Program-made: the position numbers and the translations under genes
NCBI GenBank assembly: GCA_015698045.1
Contig: BLAL01000262.1
Coordinates: 994,501-1,058,500 of the forward strand
Length of the DNA: 64,000 bases
Reading direction: 5' to 3'
Source: Rhizophagus clarus
Taxonomy: Eukaryota > Glomeromycota > Glomeromycetes > Glomerales > Glomeraceae
Notes under the pieces: generated by a model
Database searches by the model: none
What the model saw: only the letters and a program-made list of their open reading frames with translations
Told to the model about the DNA's origin: nothing
Shown here: piece by piece, positions 33,324 through 43,283 of the stretch
Numbering within the stretch: position 1 is the first letter of the stretch
Layout of the letters: every line of letters starts with the position of its first letter

Positions 33324-35734
33324 TTTTAACAACTTAAATTAATCGTTTATAATTTAACTCTTGTTTCCAATATGCGATTTTTTATTTTATTTTATTTTGT
33401 TTTTTACTATTTTATTTTCTTGATTTTTTCTTATCTTACATAACTATGTTTTTAGTTTGTACTGTAGTTTTTTCTCTATCGATCAATTATCATTGCGTGT
33501 CATTTTGTTAGAATTGAAAATGAGAAATCAAATAATTTTTGAGAAAAATCAATTTTCACTATTAAGACCTAACTTATTAAATTTTTACTGTACCAAACTA
33601 ATTAAGTTAAAATCTCACATAAGTTTCCTATAAGATAGCAGTAATTTTAATGACTTATTTAATTTTAAGTGATTTGGAATCATTTAAGTCTTATACGGTT
33701 ACAGATACGTATTATGCATTCATCGTAACATTCTTTAGTCTCTTTAGGTGGTATTCATTGTAAATAATATGGTTAAATTGTATATCGTAGAACATTTACT
33801 AGTCTATAAAATATTAAACTTAACAGAATAAGCACTTAAGGTAAACTTAAATAATTTTTATCTCTTATAGGTAATAGAGACATAACAACTGTAGTGAAAT
33901 TATATATGAAGTTAACCAAATAATATATATAATAATCTAAACTATGCAACGTGATCAGTGATCACCACCCACATCCGACTACAAGTGTCTACTTGAATAA
34001 TTTATTTTTTATTTTATTTTTACCGGTGTTATAATAAATACATTAAATGCCTAACATAATGGAACTATATCTATAAATCTACTATCAAAAACTCCTTCTC
34101 TGGAGTGGCTCTCACTCATTCAGGGAAAATACTACTCGTAAAAACTAATTGAGGTAGTGAGGGATAAGGGGAAAAAGTAATTTAATCAAAAAAATTATAA
34201 ATCTATTATATGATCTATATTAAAAATACCTTTTTATTTTACAAAGTACGTTAAAATATGTATAAAAAACCTACTTTAAAAACTCCCGCCATGAGAGAGG
34301 ACCCGGAGATGTGCAATATTCCGAATAAATCACGTGATCACTGACGAGCACCAAGTTTTGCATTAATTATTATTGTAAGCTCTTTTTATTTGTCACACAC
34401 GCAAGACAGAACACCTTTCATCAATCATATTACAAATTACTAAGACTTTAATATTTCCGTAATCAATGTCCGTTTATTGATGCTTTACAATAACCGAACG
34501 TTATAATTTCGATAATTATTTTGCTTTTTTTGTAATTATAAATAAAATATTATTATGTAGTGCGTCAAATCAGAATGGGCGTAAATTATTCCAAAGTAAC
34601 AATAATTTTGACTGCTATGCATACTTATAAAGAAAAATTGTACTCTATCTTTCGTATTCTTAAAGGTTTACTTCAACATAACCGTCGCACAATTATGATT
34701 TTTGATGATTAGTATGCGTTTCACAATTCACATTTATAAAAATGAAACACTCAAAATAAATACTTAGCATATTAATTTGTTTAAACTGCTATAAATTATT
34801 TGGCATTCCACACTGTATTTGGCAATTTACTATTTATTATGAATAGTTACTGTGAAAATACATAATTATGATCGAAATTCGGGCACAAAGCCTCATATAC
34901 TTTTCCATCAAATTCATTTCTCTGACAAATAAACGTTCACTTCGTTCTAAAATGCTAATCACTTCTACATATAACGAAAATATTATCAATATATATATAA
35001 AAATGTCAAACGGAACAGTAATTATAATATTTCCCGACTTTAATTAAACAAAATTGTGATTCTTACCGAGTGATTTATTACTTTATTTAGTTCAATTATT
35101 TCAGTTACCACATATGGGTTAACAAACGACGGATGGTGTTTCATTCTTATTAGAACCCATATTAGCATGATATTATTGCTGCACGGACATGGGTTAAAAC
35201 CATGAGCGGATCATGAAGTGTATAACCTATACATGATCAATCGGCAAAACTTTTGATGCCGATCACTTTGTGTATGGTCATGTGATTAAACCGCCCAGAG
35301 TTTTTTTTGTGTATTATTGGAAAATTGTAGGGTGTCCTCATAAAAGTATAGTGTAAAGAAACATAATTCCTCTCAACAATAATGGTCCGACATAATGTTA
35401 TTTTACGTAATTGGAAAATATAAGATTGAAATTTGCGGTAAAATAAAAATTGCAATTTTCTGACAAACCAACTCAAATTTTTTGTGCTTAAATATACTTC
35501 ATTTCCAATCCGGTTGAACAAGAAATAAATTAATTTTGTACAAATTTCAATGATGTAAGAAATGAGAATGAAATAGAATTATAAATGCGGATTCGTTGAA
35601 CAATTAGTATTTAACAGGAAATTCGTACGTATGAAAGACATGGCAGATCTGATTTGAACAATCAACTTTGAAACTAACCATTGTATTTTGGCAAATAGGT
35701 TGATTTACATGTACATAGTGTGATTTACTAAATT
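33324..35734. other. Long spacer
   Basis: No supported gene. Short inverted words with GTGATCA near 33951 and CACGTGATCACTGA near 34331 were seen but do not form a clear element. The minus frame at 35237-35521 has no convincing motif. Confidence 0.4.
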
Positions 35735-35812
35735 AGCAAGTTGAAGGTTCGAAAATTAATTAACCGTTTTTGGAGAATTTTCTTTTTACCATTTTTTTTT
35801 TTTTACGCCAAC
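35735..35812 (-). repeat. Dispersed ~60-bp repeat, copy 2 (inverted)
   Basis: Reverse-complement partner of 24248-24310 (AAAATTAATTAACCGTTTTT, GCAAGTTGAAGGTTCGAAAA), with an extra T-rich insertion near the GGCGT end. Confidence 0.6.
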
Positions 35813-36103
35813 ATAAATGTTTGTTTACTATTTTGAAAATCCATTGGATTTAGAATATAATTTAATATTCCAGTTCTATCAATCAATGTAACAAAGTCGG
35901 GATATAAAAAAAATCATTCACTTTTTTATGGTTGTGCAACCTTTTTAATGACAAATATTTAACGCCGTATAGTAAACTTAAAAAAGGCTTTTTAATCATA
36001 TTAGTCGTTATAGATAATGCTTATGAGCCATCGGTTGGTAATGTAAACAAAGAATTTTTAACTTTTCTAAAAAAAAAAAGTTTAATTGGAGCTAATTTGT
36101 GCA

Positions 36104-36183
36104 ACCATTGAGTAACAAAGACAGATTCGATGCCATCGATAAGTACAGTTTCGTAATAGCTGAAAAATTCTCAATCGAAGAGG
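36104..36183 (+). CDS. Possible exon fragment
   Basis: A short frame reading SNKDRFDAIDKYSFVIAEKF then SIEE looks coding in composition and ends at a GAG|GTAATG donor-like site. No upstream ATG and no partner exon were found, so it may be a gene relic or chance. Confidence 0.22.
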
Positions 36184-36591
36184 TAATGCATGACTCAAAA
36201 CAATTGCCATCATCTATTGTAAACGTTTTATGTCTCACGTCTTACATCATCAAAACCTCACAAATAGAAACATTATCAAATGCATCTTAATATATGCATT
36301 TAAGGTTATTGCATTTGGATGGTTGATATGGAAGATTAAAATTATTAGTCACAAAGTTACTTATTATTTTTTTAGAAAAAAAAAATGTGTTGTATGAATA
36401 AATATATCAAAAATAGATTGATTACTGGAGAATAAATTCCGAAGGACATAGCCGGTAAAAAACTTATAAAAATCCTAAGGTTATCTTTCGAAAAAAAAAA
36501 AAAAAAATTATTCTCTCACCATAAATCCAGCACCGCATAAACCTTTATTATCTGTTAGCATAAATTTCATTACACCTAATTGATTTTCAAA

Positions 36592-37579
36592 ATGCAATAC
36601 ATTGGCGATGAAATTAAGATAAATATTTTTAAATGTGTCAAATATCCTCTTAATCTAACATTGAGTTGTCGTAACTGGTCAGTTATTATCAAAAACCCAC
36701 ACGCTAAATCCGAATGGTTGATTGTAAATTATGGAAAAGCGCATGCAATAAGATTGGGTTCTACTTTTATCGATATAGCTGCATGCCAAACTTTAATTGG
36801 AAGAGAGGTTTTAAGATATTTTACTCAAAAGTTGATTCAACTTAAAATAGGATGTAATCTTGATCGAATTGATGCCAAAAGAATTTATGCTTTTCAGCAA
36901 AAAATCAAATTGTTATACACGAGCAATTTACCAGTATCTGTATTCATTTATTTGCTTAATGAAAGATACAAACAATTATTGTCCAACGAAACTTTAACAT
37001 CATCAAAAGGCAATGATGTTCATGCTATTTCTCAAAGCCCCCACGTGATAAACAATATTCAAGAAGGAAACATTCTGAAATATATCGAAAATTTGATTTT
37101 AAATAAACGACCCATTCCGCTTCCTCGTAAACCAAATGGATCTCATTTTGATTTAAATAATGATCCCAAACAATTCAAGGATGATTATCTTTTTCGGCAA
37201 GGAAGGTTTTCAAGGTACTTTATAAAAACTACAATTATTTTTCTTTTCATTTTCGATTTTTTTCATCTTAATAATTTTCTCTCCTTACAATATTATGTTA
37301 TATAAATAAAAATGATATAGAAAATCAAGATCTGTAATTGTTTTTGCCCTTTTCGGTAATAACTTTGAGATACCTATTGCACAATATCCGAGAAACATTA
37401 TTCAAAGAAGACATAGTCAATTTAGGAGACAACGAATCATAAATAGAATTCACCAAGGATATCGACGCAGTGCATTAATAAATAACGTCGACACATTGAA
37501 TCGAATTGCAAACCTTCCTCAACAATTTACAAATGATCCATTAATGCAACAATTTTTCAATGGTTCCTTGTTCATTTAA
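36592..37579 (+). CDS. Two-exon F-box-like family member
   Basis: Exon 1 is 36592-37214, the intron 37215-37329 and exon 2 37330-37579, phase 2, about 290 residues. An in-frame alternative acceptor at 37320 would add three residues. The ATG at 36592 is chosen because it matches the paralogue start (MQY...). The N-terminus DEIKINIFKCVKYPLNLTLS then CRNWSVIIKNPHAKSEWL fits an F-box (L/V-EI-x3-IF ... C-R-x-W). Next is the family helix block (ATG-like AIRLGSTFIDIAACQTLIGR) and a shorter spacer than in paralogues, followed by YIENLILNKR. Exon 2 is Arg-rich (RRHSQFRRQR) and ends NDPLMQQFFNGSLFI. F-box proteins usually act as substrate adaptors of SCF ubiquitin ligases; here that is inference. It keeps all family landmarks and looks functional. 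Confidence 0.75.
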
Positions 37580-38450
37580 AAAACTACTTGAGCAATTGAT
37601 ACTGATGTGTTTGATGTACTAAATATATTTAATTCAAAAAAAATTATATTTGCATATTTTCTTCAGTTTATTGTAGTTTTTACCATATGTAAGAGATGTG
37701 TAAAGCGAATGAAATAATTTATGTATGTTAACCTTACATCTGGTATGCACGACTTTTTTTGGATAAAATAATCTAGATTTTGAACATTCTTATTTCAAGT
37801 TCTCCGACTGAATAAAAAAAAAATTTTTTTTGCATTGTTCAAATTAAAATTACTAATATTCCGATGTCATTGACAATGATCATACATACGTATTGATCAA
37901 CATAAATAGTCCATTATGTGTAAGTCTGTTGAATGAACATCATGTGAAATAGAATGTTTGTGTATCATTCGAATGCTATTTTTTCTTATGATCGTATCCC
38001 AAATAGAATTCCGGTGTGGGGATGAGAAATTTGAATGATTATTTGCCTACAAAATATTTTACGAGTCTTAAATTGATAATCCAACACAATGAATACTTTA
38101 ATTTTTGTGTGATACCTTCTTGATATTCATAATATGAAATGAATTTATTATTTAGGAATAAAAATTCTTTCAAATATTTCTAAAATAATAGTAAATCATT
38201 TATATTCTCATTTACGCATTATGATAAGTTTCTCGTCATTTTTTTTTGTTCTTTTTTTGATAAATTACTATATAAGGAAATCAACGTGATGACACTGATT
38301 AATATTGTCTGCAATTTTATAAAAGGCTCAAAGCTTCACTTTTGTTCTCTTATCGTTCAAAATTAAATTCTTACCTTTCTGTATTATATTTCTCGCCCTT
38401 TCATCATTCAGATAACAACTATTTTTTTTTTTCTTATTAAGAAAAAAATA
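37580..38450. other. Intergenic spacer
   Basis: Nothing coding. A TATA-like CTATATAAGG lies at about 38268 and a T-rich stretch near 38420, in the likely promoter region of the next gene. Confidence 0.4.
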
Positions 38451-38957
38451 ATGAATAATACCACTAGGTATTACCCATGTCGAAACTGGTCGAATATAAG
38501 TGTCGATCCCGAATGTTTAAAAGTGAACGGCGAAGAAACATACACTTTTGATAAATTTGGAGGGTTAATAGAGTGTATTATCAAGGCATCGCACGGTTCT
38601 GCAGATCAAATTATTGTTCTTTTATCGACAATCGATTTGCCTATATTCATATCCACAAGAGAAGGAAATGATATGGAAATACTCTCAATAAACAACGTCC
38701 CTTTGATACCGAAAAAGAATTTGAAGGATATTGAACATTTGTTTTTAAATAAACGATTTCGCTTTTCTATAGTTCCCTTGTTTCAATTGGATTTAAATAG
38801 TAACCTAGTAGATATTTATAACGTTCTACCCCTGAAGACTACACAATGTAATTGCTATGGAAATTCTTGCTCATCAGCAGGACATGATAAATTTACGTAT
38901 GCAGAAAGTCCTTTTTCATTTATGTTCATTTATGATGATCATTTTATTTCATTATAA
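38451..38957 (+). CDS. Diverged single-exon relative of the F-box-like family
   Basis: A 168-residue frame from ATG. Residues 8-20 read YPCRNWSNISVDP, recalling TCRNWSVIAKDP of the family. Near residue 90 NLKDIEHLFLNKRFRF...LDLNSN recalls LKEIEYLIYKLIS...LDLNNT of the 53372 copy and YIENLILNKR of 36592. The conserved middle block and the Arg-rich exon 2 with its QFFNG tail are absent. The C-terminus contains CNCYGNSCSS and ends MFIYDDHFISL. It sits 0.9 kb downstream of a true member on the same strand. I see it as a rearranged offshoot, but the similarity is short and could be coincidental. No signal peptide. Confidence 0.5.
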   Translation: MNNTTRYYPCRNWSNISVDPECLKVNGEETYTFDKFGGLIECIIKASHGSADQIIVLLSTIDLPIFISTREGNDMEILSINNVPLIPKKNLKDIEHLFLNKRFRFSIVPLFQLDLNSNLVDIYNVLPLKTTQCNCYGNSCSSAGHDKFTYAESPFSFMFIYDDHFISL

Positions 38958-39862
38958 ACGTTCTTCAACGTCGCTTATACAATACTTCACATACTCTTAA
39001 ACTATTCAGAAAAGTTTTTAAACCATTAAGAAATGTAAAGAAACAATAATTTTGATTTATCACAAATAATTAAATTCTTTAAATAAATTTCTTTCTACTC
39101 AAACTCATTAAAATCATCATTAATTTTTTTTATTTTTAAACAAAAAGTATCTATTTCTTTTTATTTCAACTTCTTTTTTTAGAAATAAAAATTGGTATTC
39201 TTATTTTTTAAAAAAAAAAAATTTTCATTTTATTGATTTTTTTTTCTTTCATTTATATTATTATTTATAATTTCATTCTTCTTTACCATCTTTTTCAACT
39301 TTTTTAATTTTATAATGTTATTTTTTATTTTTATTTTGCGAATATAAAGATTTTTTATAATTTATGAGTCTAGGGATTTTAATTCGTGATTCATGAGTCA
39401 ATTCATGATTTCGATGCAATTTGGGATAATTTATTTTTCCGATGCCCGGTTTTCTATCCTTAAGTAATACTCTTTATGTGAACTTATTCAACGCAAACAC
39501 ATTTTAATGTCTAAAATATATCCCAAAGTTTCAAATAATATATTGTAAAACAACTTTTTCAGTTTTTTACGCAACGCCTGATTCCCGATCCTTTACAGTT
39601 GACTCGTAGATCACGGATTAATTAATTGTTTCATTTCATGCAATTGTACAATGTTTACAATGTTTTCATTAAATATATATTTAACCAAGTTATTAAATAA
39701 ATTTTTGAATAAATACTTAAATAAAAAAAAATTTTGTCTCTATAAAATAAAATATCCGTTCTAATAATATTTATCTTTTAATGTATTCGTTTACTCCTAT
39801 GTAAATAATAAATGTCAGAAGCAAACTCATTAAGAATGATCAATTCTAATGAAGGATCGTAC
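38958..39862. other. A/T-rich spacer
   Basis: Homopolymer-rich; no gene seen. Confidence 0.45.
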
Positions 39863-40117
39863 TTATAAAATCTTATCATAGCTTAAGTAACAGAAAGAAG
39901 TTCCGTTAAATAGTTGGTACTCAAATGGGTCATTTGTAACTTGTGCAGGCAATTGTGTAATTATCATTTCTGTGATATTTGTTGTGTTATTAGTGCTATT
40001 GTTATTGACATTCGCATGTTTCGCATGTTCGTATATTGATTGTCGTTTTTTTCTTTCATTCCTTTGATAACTACCATTCCTTCGATAAATACGATTTGAT
40101 TTATTATTTAGTGTCAT
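39863..40117 (-). CDS. Tail-only member of the F-box-like family
   Basis: An 84-residue minus-strand frame. It lacks the F-box and middle but matches the second exon of the family: NRIYRRNGSYQRNERKKR is the Arg/Lys-rich stretch, and ITQLPAQVTNDPFEYQLFNG is the conserved tail. Unlike other members it runs nine residues beyond (TSFCYLSYDKIL). A TATA-like ACTATAAATA lies about 75 bp upstream of the ATG at 40192-40201, so it has its own potential promoter and need not be a truncated relic. No family exon 1 was found on this strand further upstream. It suggests that the tail module can be expressed alone. The Asn-rich linker (NVNNNSTNNTTN) is expanded. Confidence 0.55.
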   Translation of the reverse strand: MTLNNKSNRIYRRNGSYQRNERKKRQSIYEHAKHANVNNNSTNNTTNITEMIITQLPAQVTNDPFEYQLFNGTSFCYLSYDKIL

Positions 40118-40191
40118 TTTTATTTGAAGTAAGAAATTAAAACTAAAATTTGAAAAGATGAAAGTTCAACAGAGGAACTTCTTTAAATTGT

Positions 40192-40201
40192 ATTTATAGT
40201 T
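40192..40201 (-). promoter_or_regulatory. TATA-like element of the tail-only gene
   Basis: ACTATAAATA on the minus strand, about 75 bp before the ATG. Confidence 0.4.
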
Positions 40202-41546
40202 CACAAACTGACGTTCGGGGAAAAATGGGATCGCATGTATTGCATGTAGCACATGTTGATCCGGCAAAGCCATTCTAAATGTACATTATAAATAAGGAAT
40301 TAAAAAATGTAAAACATTATTGATGAAACAAAATATCATCCGTTAAATTATCAGATGTTATAATTTAATTTTTAATATATTTTGAATATAATTATTTAGG
40401 TAAAAAATAAAACGCCTAATTTTTATACTAAACATCATAATAAATTGCTGCGAACGTTACACGATACTTTAATACATATTGAATAATGAAAAGGATAAAC
40501 GTTTGGATGAAAATTTTTCCAATATTAAATTTTGCGATTATTTCTTTCAAATAAGTTTTTTATTGTATTCTTTGCTTAAATAAAAGTGAGAACCTCGGAT
40601 AAATTATCTCTTTCGATATTAGAACATGCGCCTTTCGAAAATTATAAATTATAAAAAAAATCTGATAACGACGAATACTTTCAGTTGTAACCATTTTCGT
40701 CTAGATCAAGGATCTTGTCGGCTTTAAATAATTGCATATGAATATGGTCATTCTTAATCGAATTGAGATTTTTTATTATAAATTCTTATAAATATTAAAT
40801 AATTTAAATTACACGATTTATTTTATGGTTATGTTTGATTTTACGATAATTATAAAAATAACAAGATCTTATATTTCATTTATAAAGAGGATGTGAATGA
40901 AAGAATAAAATGAAAAAAATGTGTGCGCTAATTTGGTAGTGAATGATAGTATCAATAATTGAATGAATACTAGCGAGTATTCATGCGAGTATTCATCTAC
41001 AGTAAATAGGTTTGCAGCCTATAGATGCGCAGTTCAGGTTAGGATCAAAATAAAATTGTCATCATTAAAAGAGAAAATAATCCTTTTAAAAATTTTACAC
41101 TACTTCAACTTGAAACTAATACATCTATCCTAAAAGAATCATAAGTTAGTTTATAAGTAAAAAAAAAAAAAAATAAAAAGAAAAAAGAAAAGGAACCCAT
41201 TATATTTAACGTACGAAAAAAGGATTATTAAAATAAACATTAAAAAAACTTAATTAGCATCTTATTAATTTATATATTCTAATTCATTACAAAATAAATT
41301 ACATTTAAAGCTATTAATCAGGATTTTTCGAATATTTCTATTATGTAATGAGTTTTTCTCTCAGATTGTATTAAAAAAAAACTTTCAAAGAGTAGCTACC
41401 GTTGTTGTTTTCAAAAAATCATCAACCTACCTAACTTGAAAACTAATATAAAATTGATGGATGGGAAGTTTATAAAGGTATAAAGAATTATTGAGTTGAT
41501 GTACATCGTAAGACCAACGTGAAACGGTGTAAAAATCTTAATTTGT
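40202..41546. other. Spacer
   Basis: No gene. An A-rich tract lies at about 41160-41195. Confidence 0.4.
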
Positions 41547-41725
41547 TAATTCCGCAAATCGAATCGGCCGATAATTAGTACCACTATCTGCTCCTTCCTG
41601 TTGGTTAGTACTGGTCTAGCGGGTTCTATTACTTGAAATATTTCTGTCATCTGTAGCCTTTTGTCGTTTATCTACTGTACTTTTTTTAAGTCCTCCATTA
41701 TCATTATCTCGGTCCCTGATTCAGC
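41547..41725 (-). pseudogene. Unrecognised broken gene fragment
   Basis: On the minus strand an interrupted frame reads NDNGGLKKSTVDKRQKATDD then RNISSNRTR and STNQQEGADSGTNYRPIRF, ending AELTN. Composition (Gly, Asp, Gln, Thr, balanced) is unlike the A/T-rich surroundings and looks like real, disordered coding sequence. It could come from a transposon or a host gene; I cannot name it. Confidence 0.35.
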
Positions 41726-42443
41726 AGGAAAAGTTGGAAAGAAAAGGACGTTCCATCATGCACTATCTATAGATTCGCAAAAAAAAAAATCATTTACAGT
41801 GTGTAATAAAATGCAATAATGATTCAATATATATTTGTTCATCAACCTAACTCCTGCTTATGATTATTTTATATAACTGCAATAGTAACTGAATAACATC
41901 TGAAATACAAACCCATAAAGTGATAATAATTGCTTATATGCGGTACAAATCCACGAAATAATTGCAATTTCATTAAAAATAAATCTTAATAATTAAAAAA
42001 TAAACAATCCAAGTATATATTTGTTTGGGATGATAATGATCATGAAGACAACGACCAGTACTTTTATAGAATATGCTTTAACAACCATGGTAATCTTATT
42101 TATGTATATTTGAATATCAAAATTCAAACAATAATAGGACAGAAAAGTTAATAAACTTCGTCATTTGGTATTGGCGTCAAAATAATGGAGGTGACGATAA
42201 AAGAGAAAAATGTATTCCTAAAACGTACTGTACGTGCAATGATTTACAAGGTAACGTGTCAGTATAATACTATTACGAAACCGAAATTTTATTAGGATTC
42301 ATTTGTATATTCATATATTATTAACACCTGATTTATCCTGATAAGAGTGCGAAATACGCTTGGTGCACTTGTGAATACAAATTAAATGAATAAATGCCTA
42401 TTTTATAAACAATATAAAGTATGTTCGGTAGAAAAACAACATA
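41726..42443. other. Spacer downstream of the glycine-repeat gene
   Basis: Nothing recognised. Confidence 0.4.
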
Positions 42444-43220
42444 TTATGGTCCTCCTGATCCTCCTGATCCTCCTGGTCCTCCACCACCTGGTCCACCTGG
42501 CCCACCTCCTTGGCTTGGATCACCACCACCTCCTCCACCACCTCCACCTTGGGTTGGATCACCGCCACCTCCTCCACCTTGGGTTGGATCACCACCTCCT
42601 CCTCCACCTTGGGTTGGATCACCACCTCCTCCTCCACCTTGGGTTGGATCACCACCTCCTCCTCCACCTCCACCTTGAGTTGGATCACCACCTCCTCCAC
42701 CACCTCCACCTTGGGTTGGATCACCACCACCTCCTCCACCACCTCCACCTTGGGTTGGATCACCGCCACCTCCTCCACCTCCAGTTGGATCACCACCTCC
42801 TCCTCCACCACCTCCACCTTGGGTTGGATCACCACCACCTCCTCCACCACCTCCACCTTGGGTTGGATCACCACCACCTCCTCCACCACCTCCACCTTGG
42901 GTTGGATCACCACCACCTCCTCCACCTCCAGTTGGATCACCGCCACCTCCTCCACCTCCAGTTGGATCACCACCACCTCCTCCGGCACCCGTTGATGTAG
43001 GGTCGGTGGATGTTCCAGTACCTGTAGACGTTCCAGTGTCTGTGGATGTAGTCGTGGTGGTGGTATTTGTTGTGCCTGTGGCTGGAGTAGTGTCTTGTCT
43101 TCTTTGAAGATCAGTATCACTTCGCTTCGTTAGTGGTAATGCAAAATTAACAGTAATAAATAATGCAAGTACCACAATAAGCACAAGTGCGTGCTTGTGT
43201 TTAAATCCAATATAAAGCAT
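42444..43220 (-). CDS. Predicted secreted glycine-repeat protein
   Basis: A minus-strand frame of 258 residues from the Met at 43220. Residues 1-29 form a signal-peptide-like sequence: a basic n-region (GFKHKH), a hydrophobic core ALVLIVVLALFITV, and NFALP. Next comes TKRSDTDLQRRQ with KR and RR pairs, possible Kex2-type processing sites. A Thr/Ser/Gly-rich stretch resembles an O-glycosylated linker. Residues about 90-258 are tandem repeats of DPTQ/DPT plus seven to nine Gly, ending in a Gly/Pro-rich tail. The frame continues upstream to 43316, but the inner Met gives a proper signal peptide, and a TATA box lies before it. Gly-rich secreted repeats occur in cell-wall and matrix proteins; a wall or effector role is inference. 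The plus-strand proline-rich frames are shadows. Confidence 0.75.
   Translation of the reverse strand: MLYIGFKHKHALVLIVVLALFITVNFALPLTKRSDTDLQRRQDTTPATGTTNTTTTTTSTDTGTSTGTGTSTDPTSTGAGGGGGDPTGGGGGGGDPTGGGGGGGDPTQGGGGGGGGGDPTQGGGGGGGGGDPTQGGGGGGGGGDPTGGGGGGGDPTQGGGGGGGGGDPTQGGGGGGGGDPTQGGGGGGGGDPTQGGGGGGDPTQGGGGGGDPTQGGGGGGDPTQGGGGGGGGGDPSQGGGPGGPGGGGPGGSGGSGGP
42507..42993 (-). repeat. G/C-rich minisatellite encoding Gly-DPTQ repeats
   Basis: Units of 27, 30 and 39 bp, all multiples of three, share TTGGGTTGGATCACC followed by variable CCACCTCCT blocks (plus strand). Length variation stays in frame. At least 14 units are visible, in sharp G/C contrast to the flanks. Confidence 0.9.
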
Positions 43221-43271
43221 GTTGAATTGTGGTAACAATCTTTGGATGCTGATTCCACAAAAATATGGATG

Positions 43272-43283
43272 TATATATACTTT
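43272..43283 (-). promoter_or_regulatory. TATA box of the glycine-repeat gene
   Basis: GTATATATACAT on the minus strand, about 55 bp upstream of the chosen ATG, a spacing fitting a short 5' leader. Confidence 0.5.

Noticed and set aside
33945-34350. GTGATCA-rich ends as a possible inverted-repeat element
   Set aside because: The two ends do not align beyond short palindromic words.
35237-35521. Minus frame of 94 residues
   Set aside because: No ATG-supported domain or family resemblance that I could defend.
42386-43000. Long plus-strand frames rich in His/Leu, Pro or Ser/Thr through the G/C minisatellite
   Set aside because: They are antisense shadows of the glycine-repeat gene; only the minus-strand frame has a signal peptide and TATA box.
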